Assembly (NCBI GenBank): GCA_038373865.1
Contig: JAXGGA010005226.1
Span: 16,125 to 80,124 of the forward strand
Length of the DNA stretch: 64,000 nucleotides
From: Uloborus plumipes
Lineage: Eukaryota > Arthropoda > Arachnida > Araneae > Uloboridae
Direction: 5' to 3'
The position numbers and the translations under genes were made by a program. Positions 56,980-64,000 of the stretch are shown piece after piece (the first letter of the stretch is position 1; the number at the start of each line of letters is the position of its first letter). The notes under the pieces are model-generated. The model did not search any database, was not told the origin of the DNA, and was given only the letters and a program-made list of their open reading frames with translations.

Positions 56980-57062
56980 AAAAAATATCGCCAAGTCCAA
57001 AAAATATCGCCAAGTTAAAAAAAATATCGCCAAGTCCAAAAAATATCGCCAAGTTAAAAAAA
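56980..57062 (+). repeat. Short tandem repeat of AATATCGCCAAGT
   Basis: Four copies of a unit of about 18-20 bp, AAAAAATATCGCCAAGT plus CC or T, lie in a row and alternate in their last bases (CC, T, CC, T). The TCGCCAAGT core is the same word that dominates the repeats at 32236-33767 and 58405-58866. Confidence 0.8.
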
Positions 57063-57124
57063 TAAAAAGGTAAAATGAACATCGAAAAATTAAAAATTTG
57101 AAAGTAGGGTATTGAGATGGGGAA

Positions 57125-57170
57125 TTTGTGCGTCGGTCGGTCGGTCTGTCGGTCGGTCTGTCTGTCTTCC
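57125..57170 (+). repeat. GTCGGTCTGTC simple repeat
   Basis: A run of GTCG and GTCT tetranucleotides, GTCGGTCGGTCGGTCTGTCG followed by GTCGGTCTGTCTGTCTT. Such runs often lie inside Helitron-like elements in arthropods, and here it borders the 147-bp array. Confidence 0.8.
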
Positions 57171-58035
57171 CCTAATAACTTTTGAATGAACATTCCGATT
57201 TGGACAAACTTTTTTTTGTTGGAAAGATCTCGGCGAGTACAGCTCATTCCCATATTTGATTTTTTGATTTGAACAATTTTTGGTTCAACTTTGAGCCGTT
57301 CAAAAAACCGGTCCCGCGATACTAACTTTTTAATGAACAGTCCGATTTGAACAAACTTTTCTTTGTTGGAAAGAACTTTTCAAGGGTACTTCATTCCCGT
57401 ATTTACATTTCCGATTTGAACAATTTTTCGTTCAACATTGAACCGCTCAATCAAGCTGTCACCCCTAATAACTTTTGAATGAACAGTCCAATTTAAACAA
57501 ACTTTTTTTTGTTTGAAGCATCTCGGCAAGGATACTTTATTACCGTATTTAAATTTTCAATTTGAACACTTTTGGTTCAACATTGAACCGTTTAAGCAAC
57601 CTTTCTCCACCTAATAACTTTTGATGTGAACCGTCCGAATGGAATAATTTTTTTTTTGTTCGAAAGATCTCAGCGAGTGCAGCTCATTCCCATATTTGAT
57701 TTTTCGATTTGGACAATTTTTGGTTCAACTTTGAACCGTTCAAACAACCGGTCCCGCGATGCTAACTTTTGAGTGAACAATCCGATTTGAACAAACTTTT
57801 TTTTGTTCGAAAGATCTTTTCAAGGATACTTCATTCCCGTATCTACATTTTCGATTTGAACAATTTTTCGTTCAACATTGAACCGCTCAAGCAACCTTTC
57901 CCCACCTAATAACTTTTGAGTGAACCGTCCGAATGGAATAAACTTTTTTTTGTTTGAAAGATCTCGGAGAGGCTTTCCCATATTTCGCTTTTTGATTTGA
58001 ACCATTTTTCGTTCAATATTGAACCGTTCAGAAAA
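57171..58035 (+). repeat. Tandem array of six ~147-bp units with a three-unit higher-order period
   Basis: CTAACTTTTGA or TAATAACTTTTGAATGAAC starts units at about 57173, 57320, 57466, 57610, 57760 and 57906. Each continues with CCGATTTGAACAAACTTTT, a GAAAGATCTCGGCGAG-type segment, TTCATTCCCGTATTTACATT and TTCAACATTGAACCGTTCAA. Units 1 and 4 share AGCTCATTCCCATATTTGAT; units 2 and 5 begin at GGTCCCGCGAT and share AAGGGTACTTCATTCCCGTA-like text. So the array is two copies of a three-unit block of about 438 bp. Confidence 0.85.
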
Positions 58036-58404
58036 AAAAAATTAACATTAGCGTCTACGGGGAATTTAAGTTGAATGTTGATCCTGAACTTCAAGTCGGA
58101 TTTCCTTCAAACTAACTTTGTAAGAAAATGGTTTTGATAAATAATGTTTGTACGTACTTTTCTGAGTAATCTTCTGTGAGGACTCTGATTCCGACTCCGA
58201 CTCCGCAAACATGGCAGAAATGCAGGCTCAGAAAAAAAATGACTGACTGTGCAGACGATTTTTTGTTTATTTATTCACTAGCGGTACCCGCACGGCTTTG
58301 CCCGTGGTATAAAATTAAAAGTTCATTTGTAAAATAATTGATATAGCAGAAAAAATGCTCTATTTTAGTTGTAATTCAACTATAATTCCTTCAAAGTATG
58401 ATAT

Positions 58405-58866
58405 AAAAATCTGGTATGGACCCCACGCTACTTAATTTTACGTGTAAATTTCTTAGAAGATGCCTTAAGTGCTAAAATAGTGCTTGGAGTGAGCAAGATA
58501 ACAGTTCAAACATTTATATCCCTAGTTTGCCACGAAACAATGCAAAAAAAAATGTTTTACAATGATTAATCCCCTAAATATCGCCGATTTTAACATCATT
58601 CAGTGGATTTTTCGCAAAATATCGCCAATAGCGCCAAATTGAGTCCAAATAAAAAAAAGAAAACAATTTTTTTCGCCAACTTGGTGATATGTCGCCAAAA
58701 TGGCGGCAAATACTTGGCGACCAAAAGCTTGGCGATATAACGCCAAGTGGTCGTGCCAATTCATATCACTTTTGTCTGCATTGAAATGAACACTGATTTA
58801 CTCCACAAAAGGGGTAAAACACCCCCTTGGAACATTCGAATGCAACCCCAAGGGCAGATGCACAAA
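58405..58866 (+). repeat. Third copy of the TGGCGA-rich repeat, inside the Helitron
   Basis: From ATCTGGTATGGACCCCACGC this matches 32287-32730 in order, including GCTTGGAGTGAGCAAG, GCCACGAAACAATGCAAAAA, CTTGGCGACCAAAAGCTTGG and ACACCCCCTTGGAACATTCG. The outer TACTTCCTTTTACGTAG inverted repeats are missing. It is either captured by the Helitron or inserted and then truncated. Confidence 0.8.
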
Positions 58867-59208
58867 AATAAGCCAAAAGAGAAAATAAGAACAATTTTGT
58901 TGCTCACAGAAACTAACAGAAATCTTACCAAAGTTTAAAAGAAGAAGAAAGTTTTCTTTCCTAGCTTAAAAAACAAAACAATACATTTTCCGAAATGAAA
59001 CACTTTAAAAAGAACGATGCAATATCGCAATTGATACGATATTTGGTTAATCTGTGCTTTAGGTACCCTTTTCTCGCTAGATGGGCGATAGGCGCGCCAA
59101 GCGTGGTAACCCTGGCTATTTTGCGTAGTTTCTCTCAAGCTTTCACTTCCGCGAGACACGCAAAAACGCGCCAAGTAAGGTCCCAAAGCGTTTTCACCGG
59201 GAAAAAGA

Positions 59209-59469
59209 CAGGGTTGCCAGAGAATTAAAACAAAAAATACTACGCCTCCTCTAAAAAAAATATTACAAAATACTACTGTTTCCAAACGTTGCCAAAATCA
59301 ATGTTGCTGAAATGCGAAATCTATTAAAATGAAAAAAAAAAAATCCGCCAAATCTTTTAATTAAGTCATTAGAATATTGGAAACAGGGTTGCCGGAAAAA
59401 TACTACGCTCCTTATTTGGGCCGAAAAAATACAACCGTAGTATCAAAAATACTACGTCTGGCAACGCTG
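59209..59469. mobile_element. Short hAT-type MITE, 261 bp, with perfect 8-bp TSD
   Basis: Ends CAGGGTTGCCAGA and TCTGGCAACGCTG are complements with one mismatch. GAAAAAGA flanks both sides (59201-59208 and 59470-59477). AAATACTACGCC / CGTAGTATT motifs recur inside, and a second CAGGGTTGCCGG at 59386 looks like an internal copy of the end. It is inserted in the Helitron at 58278-59998. Confidence 0.85.
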
Positions 59470-60011
59470 GAAAAAGAACGAAACAAAAATAAGTATGAAC
59501 ACGTAACCATGGTAACAACATGAAAAGTTGATTTCCGTTGATAAAATAATTCATTTCATCTCTCTTTTCAAACAAATTTTATCCTCGAGCTATTACATTT
59601 AGAATCGTTTGGCTTGCTTTACTGAAGGTAAGCCTTGAATTCCGGGATTCTTAAAACAATTGTTACAGCTCTCCTGATGATCGTAGAAACTTCGAAAAAA
59701 TGTCATTTTGTGCAGAAAATTTCAAGCTTTCGAATGACATAAGACTTGAAAATGTGTATGAAATATTTCTTCCCTATTTTATCGAATTTCCGCTTAGAAT
59801 TCGAATAGAAAAAGAACGAAATGGAATTTTCGAAAAATCGCTTCGAGGTGCAAAACTACATGCTACAAACTAATTTTGTGCCAAGTGGCATGAAAATCGA
59901 CCGAACGGTTTTGGCGCTAAGCGCGTAACAGACAGACAGACAGAAAGAAAGAAAGAAAGACAGACCCACCTTCAGCTTTATTATTAGTAGAGAAGAGATT
60001 TGTTTTATTTC

Positions 60012-60015
<4 letters not shown>

Positions 60016-60054
<39 letters not shown>

Positions 60055-60300
60055 TTTGGGCAGACGATGTTTTTCTTTGTAACAAAAATTTTTCATTCAC
60101 GAAAACATTTTATTATTTATTTATATTTAACAACTGGCAACAGATTAAAAGTGAAATTCGAGACATTTTATTAACGGACGAGTTTTTTTTTTCATTTTCT
60201 TTTTTCTTTCTTTGATAAAATGTGTTTTGATGCTCTTTGTACTTTTATTTATTTATTTATTTATTTTATTATTATTATTATTATTTTTTTTTTTTTTTTT
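60016..60300 (+). repeat. Microsatellites (TTA)n and (TTTA)n
   Basis: A (TTA)n run of about 12 repeats spans roughly 60016-60053. A (TTTA)n run and a second (TTA)n run followed by poly-T span 60244-60300. The isoleucine/tyrosine/leucine-rich frames here are artefacts of these repeats. Confidence 0.9.
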
Positions 60301-61059
60301 TGAAAACGATGGAGGATTTTTTCTACGGAGGAACTGTAACAGTTACTCTTTAAAAGGTGCGACAAAACTTTATTTATTCGTTAATTACTTTTTACGTGTC
60401 TATTTCATCTGATGAAAGGGGTATATTTTGCTTTTCGAAATCAGCTTTAAGTGCTATAGAGGTATGTTTGACATAATTTTAAGACTCAGATAATCAAGAG
60501 AATAATGATCAGATGCGAGAATGCCGGTGTCGATGTACGGGAAAGTAGGCTCGTTTAGTTCTTGACAGAACTTCTTGTTTTTTCTTCCCTTGGTTATTAT
60601 TTCAAGCCAGTAAACGAGTAACTGTAGATGTTACCATTTATAAATAGAGAAATTCGTTGTATTGAAACCCGTTAACTTGCTATAAACTTCTCCCTTAAAA
60701 TGTTTCATATTGTAGTAGAACCTCGAAAAATCTAAATTAATATTAAATCCAGGTCTTCCGATTAATGAAATTACGGATTAAACAAAATAACCTACGAATT
60801 GAGACAAGGTACATAAACAATTGTACACATTAAAAATTTTATTTTAAAATCAAGAGAATGAAATATGAAGCTGAATTAGAGAAAGTTAAGCATATGCGTA
60901 GGATAGGATACCTATAATGTACAAGTACATACGTAGTTTGTACTAAGCCTACAAAAAAAATGTGCTTACTCGCCTTTTATATGATACAATATGTACATGG
61001 GCCAATCCATGAGAAATAGGACATAGACATCAAAATATGAAACTCACTTAATAATAACA
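60301..61059. other. Unassigned AT-rich stretch
   Basis: No gene or element is recognised. Text near 60720-60785 (AGAACCTCGAAAAATC, GATTAATGAAATTACGGATT) resembles the style of pogo-like termini, but no partner end was found. Confidence 0.35.
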
Positions 61060-61091
61060 CTAGCTGCGTGGCCCGGCGTTGCATGGGCTGT

Positions 61092-61412
61092 AAAGTAGTG
61101 AAGGCAGTTTGAGAAAACTACTCGTCGCCAAGGCGGCTCGCCTTTGAAGTAGTGAGGAAAGTTTAAATAACCTACTCGCCGCCAAGGCGGCTCGCCTTTA
61201 AAGTAGCGAGGACAGTTTCAACAAACTAAACGCACCAAGGCGACTCGCCTTTAAAGTAATGAGGAAAGTTTAAACAGTTTACTCGCCGTCAAGGTGGCTC
61301 GCCTTTACAGTAGCGAGGAAAGTTTCAATAAACTATTCGTCGCCAAGGCGGCTCTCCTTTAAAGTACCAAGGAAAGTTCCAACAAATTACTCCCCGCTAA
61401 AGCGGCTCGCTA
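61092..61412 (+). repeat. Minisatellite, six units of ~54 bp
   Basis: Units start at AAAGTAG-type words at 61092, 61146, 61200, 61253, 61307 and 61361. The shared core is GAGGAAAGTTT..CTACTCG then CCGCCAAGGCGGCTCGCCTT. The CCGCCAAGGCGG part is itself a near-perfect dyad, so each unit can form a small hairpin. Confidence 0.9.
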
Positions 61413-61771
61413 AAAATTTTTCATGCATCAAAGAATCAATCGAATTATTTGCACATGCTTCCTCAAAAAAAAAAAAAAAAAAAAGACGACGTCAAGTAGC
61501 GTATACTTAGCACTCTCCCTAAATAACAAATAAAATTCCTTACCAAAAACAATTATTTCCAAATCGCTTTCTTCCTGTGAAATTAATTGCAAAATTCTAA
61601 ACGAAAAAGTTCTTTTAATGTTTGGATCGCAGCCAAAAAAAGTCCCTTCTAAAAACAGCAATTGCAATTTTATTTAAAAACACATTTTCAAAATGGTATA
61701 CCAGAGAAAAAATCTAAGTCATTAATAATTAGAATAAAAACAATTGTTAGAACTTTGTAGTAACACATATT

Positions 61772-62412
61772 CAAAATGACAATGGAAAGAAATAACACTC
61801 TTTAATTTTAAAGAGTTCAATAATTTAATTAACAATTTAATTTAAAATGGCAACGGTAAGAAATAAATGTCTTGGGATTTTAAATACTTTAATAATTTAA
61901 TTAACGCTTTAATTTAAAATGGCTACGGAAAGAAATAAACGTCTTGGAATTTTAAATAGTTCAATAATTTAGTTAACGTTTTAATTCAAAATGGCAACAG
62001 TAAGAAATAAAAGTCTTGGAATTTAAAATAGTGCAAAATTAATTAACGTTTTAATTAAAATGGCACGGAAGAAATAAAGTCTTGGAATTTAAATAGTTCA
62101 GTAATTTAATTAACGTTTAATTCAAAATGGCAACGGTAAGAAATAAATGTCTTGGAATTTTAAATAGTTCAATAATTTAATTAACGTTTTAATTCAAAAT
62201 GACAACGGTAAGAAATAAATGTGTTGGAATTTTAAATAGTTCAGTAATTTAGTTAACGTTTTAATTCAAAATGGCAACGGTAAGAAATAAATGTCCTGGA
62301 ATTTTAAATAGTGCAATAATTTAATTAACGCTTTAATTTAAAATGGCAACTGCAAGAAATAAATGTCTTGGAATTCTAAAAGTGCAAAGAATTTAACTAA
62401 CGTTTTAATTAA
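61772..62412 (+). repeat. Minisatellite, nine units of ~72 bp
   Basis: AAAATGGCAACGGTAAGAAA starts units near 61772, 61844, 61916, 61988, 62057, 62124, 62196, 62269 and 62340. Each continues TAAATGTCTTGGAATTTTAA, ATAGTTCAATAATTTAATTA and ACGTTTTAATTC. The middle units (62041-62123) carry short deletions. Confidence 0.9.
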
Positions 62413-62536
62413 TATCTCAGCTAATTAACGTCGTACAATTACGCGGTTGGTCTTATTGTCTTCCTTAGAAAATTTCGAATCGAATGGTATTATGTTCGAT
62501 TCTTTACGCTCAGCGATTTTTGAGCAGTTCAAGCTT

Positions 62537-62537
<1 letters not shown>

Positions 62538-62585
<48 letters not shown>

Positions 62586-62586
62586 G
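62538..62586 (+). repeat. (CAGA)n microsatellite
   Basis: About eleven CAGA tetranucleotides in a row, preceded by CAGACGGACAGA and followed by CAGACGCGGACAG. It lies just inside the 5' end of the Helitron-like element, as the shorter CAGA/GAAA tract does in the 58278-59998 element. Confidence 0.95.
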
Positions 62587-62610
62587 CGGACAGATTTTAA
62601 TAGTAGTAAT

Positions 62611-64000
62611 GTTATACGTCATTTTATTCACAAGAAAGCATAGTTTCCTAATTCAAAGGGTAAAATATCCTAGTTTTTACTGTAAACATGGTTTCAACGT
62701 CCTAAAGTTGCGTTTTTTCTAATCCATTTTTTCGGTTAAAAATTATCAAGTTTCCAGCCTAGACCCTGGCCACACCGGGTTCAATTTGGAAGATAACGAA
62801 TTATAGTGCTTTAGTAAGCACCCCCTTTGACATTTTCCAGCAATCAATTTCTTTGTAGGTTGTATTAGTTTTTAATTACAGGTAGGCAAAAATTATCTAG
62901 AAGCTTTGTAACGACCGTAACCGAAAACAAGTATTTGTTATTCTGTAACAATAACTATTTGAAGTAGAAGTTTGCCATTTGGGTTTTACAGTGTACTCAT
63001 TTATTCTAAAAACATGCACTAATAATTTTTTCAAAAAATCTTTTCGTTTTTGTGCTATGTTGGTTACGGGTGTTACATGTTTTAGGTCTAAATTCACAGT
63101 TCACGTCGGATCTTTGCCAAATTTGGTACATAAGTCCACAGATGCATCTGAAAGTTACTTTGGGGGTATTCATCTCTTAGAGCGTGGAAAGCTCCTATAA
63201 AGGAGCTTTCCTACTATAAATACCGTTTACGTTAGTTCTTAGACAAATTTGGCTCAGGGGTCATTTGATGTTCACCAGGAAACCATACAAAAGTGAAATA
63301 ATGAAAAAAAAATTAAATTATTTGCATTTAAAACATTGTAGTAAAGCATTTTGCTGTATTTATAAATTATTTGCCCTCACCTCCTCGTTTTCGAATTATA
63401 AAGTCCTAAAGTCTGCCGAAATTGTAATGAAGTCACTAAATTTAGCGAGTTTCAGGTTATGATGGGAGACATCTTTTCGCATGCTTTGCTGATAGCTGTC
63501 CTATCACATGCAGATGGTGAAATAGTCGGCCTTCTATTTCCCCAGAAGCCTTTAAATTTGGAGCTTCACTTAAATTTAAGCCTTTAAAATTTATATCTCG
63601 ATAAAGGGAGGACGAGGGCAAATGATTTATGCAGAAAAAATCTTAATGTGTGAGTATTTTAAAAATGTTTAATGAAACGAACACTTGTAGTTGAAGCAAT
63701 AAGGTGCCCGGTACAATCAATACCATTTACGTAATAAGCGAATTTGTAGAAAATTTTCTAAGCAGAGTACTGAAGAAATACAGAGCTCAAGTCACAGATG
63801 ATTATGAGGATTTAGTGGAGCTAAAATATCTGAAGAGAGACTGGGAGGTGTGGGTATTCTGGTGAAGTTTCATGGGAAAACGTAGCTCAAGGGATTTGAA
63901 AGCTTCCAAAGTCTATAGTAATCAATTGAAGATTATATCTTATCAAATTAACTAACTGGAGAACCTTTCTGCTCATATGTCTATTATTCGTCTTTATATA
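62611..64000. other. Unassigned stretch with one strong hairpin
   Basis: GGAAAGCTCC at 63186-63195 and GGAGCTTTCC at 63202-63211 form a perfect 10-bp stem with loop TATAAA. Frames at 62897-63097, 62979-63200 and 63265-63462 have no recognised domain and overlap on both strands. No gene is supported before the window ends. Confidence 0.4.

Larger units (their letters stand above)
58278..59998 (-). mobile_element. Helitron-like element, minus strand, with captured and nested repeats
   Basis: On the minus strand the 3' end reads CCACGGGCAAAGCCGTGCGG then GTACCGCTAGT, with the hairpin CACGG / CCGTG just before a terminal CTAG, as in Helitrons. The 5' end has TCTCTACTAATAATAAAGCT followed by GAAGGTGGGTCTGTCTTTC, the common arthropod Helitron start. 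Helitrons insert at AT without duplication, and A and T flank these ends. Inside are a TGGCGA-type repeat (58405-58866), a hAT MITE (59209-59469) and a (CAGA)n/(GAAA)n tract. No Rep/helicase gene is seen. The exact 5' base is uncertain by a few bases. Confidence 0.7.
61060..62610 (-). mobile_element. Helitron-like element, minus strand, with two minisatellites
   Basis: Its plus-strand left end CTAGCTGCGTGGCCCGGCGT then TGCATGGGC is, on the minus strand, a G+C-rich Helitron 3' end finishing in CTAG followed by T. The other end has ACTACTATTAAAATCTGTCC followed by CTGTC repeats (minus strand), a diverged Helitron 5' end. Between them lie a 54-bp minisatellite, a spacer, a 72-bp minisatellite and a (CAGA)n tract. 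No coding sequence is seen. The 5' boundary is approximate. Confidence 0.6.

Noticed and set aside
59674..59700. Hammerhead candidate CTGATGATCGTAGAAAC
   Set aside because: Both core halves are present, but no stem II can form between them and stem I does not pair.
60408..60450. Hammerhead candidate CTGATGA..CGAAA
   Set aside because: Stem II is only four mostly A-U pairs with a long loop, there is no stem III or cleavage triplet in place, and stem I does not pair.
61092..62412. CRISPR-like array
   Set aside because: Units are contiguous without unique spacers and lie in a eukaryotic Helitron-like element; they are minisatellites.
1..64000. LTR retrotransposons, rRNA genes and complete LINEs
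   Set aside because: No long direct terminal repeats, rRNA signatures, or reverse transcriptase motifs such as YADD were recognised on either strand.

Overview
This window looks like non-genic DNA from an arthropod, most plausibly a chelicerate such as a spider. The sequence is AT-rich, with no compact gene order, no operons and no long ORF; the longest open frame is about 150 codons and lies in repeats. Repeat content supports the same view: many hAT, piggyBac, pogo/Tigger-like, Tc1/mariner and Helitron relatives, tRNA-derived SINEs, satellites, and Penelope-type hammerhead retroelement debris. The taxonomic call is inference from repeat style; no host gene confirms it. I found no host protein-coding gene I can support. 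The only recognisable protein remnants are broken transposases: piggyBac near 16.9-17.4 kb, mariner near 39.35-39.95 kb, and a weak Tc1-like tail near 35.7-35.9 kb.

Layout. 0-9 kb holds foldback and MITE elements: a palindrome at the left edge, a TA-flanked MITE at 2.46-3.10 kb, a long hairpin element at 5.68-6.67 kb, and two hAT insertions with perfect 8-bp target-site duplications (TSDs). 9-16 kb is mostly unassigned, with a degenerate hammerhead near 12.78 kb, a CATCGG-rich repeat, and two GC-richer low-copy stretches. 16-23.4 kb holds a decayed piggyBac parent, a SINE with a 12-bp TSD, a three-level nest (pogo-like, then hAT, then hAT), and a pogo-like MITE inserted into a palindrome. 23.4-29 kb holds more hAT, piggyBac, pogo-like and SINE insertions plus two copies of a hammerhead-like family.

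29.3-30.9 kb is the most interesting part. A local duplication carries, in one copy only, a 485-bp palindromic insertion with an 11-bp TSD. It contains two intact-looking type I hammerhead ribozymes on opposite strands, with a compensated base-pair change in stem II. 31-40.5 kb holds a TIR element built on GTAACCTGAGTTAC motifs, a 1.5-kb head-to-head palindrome rich in TGGCGA, several MITEs, and a foldback made of two mariner 3' ends. 40.7-42.6 kb is a ~320-bp satellite, one unit of which carries a patch of hammerhead-element sequence. 42.6-56 kb is the least repetitive part, with degenerate tandem repeats and no supportable gene. 57-58 kb is a ~147-bp tandem array with a three-unit higher-order period, followed by two minus-strand Helitron-like elements (58.3-60.0 and 61.1-62.6 kb), the second carrying two minisatellites.

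There is no gene pathway to describe. The connections are between elements: small elements share ends with one decayed parent (piggyBac), elements nest in datable order, and the hammerhead sequence family recurs in at least four places.
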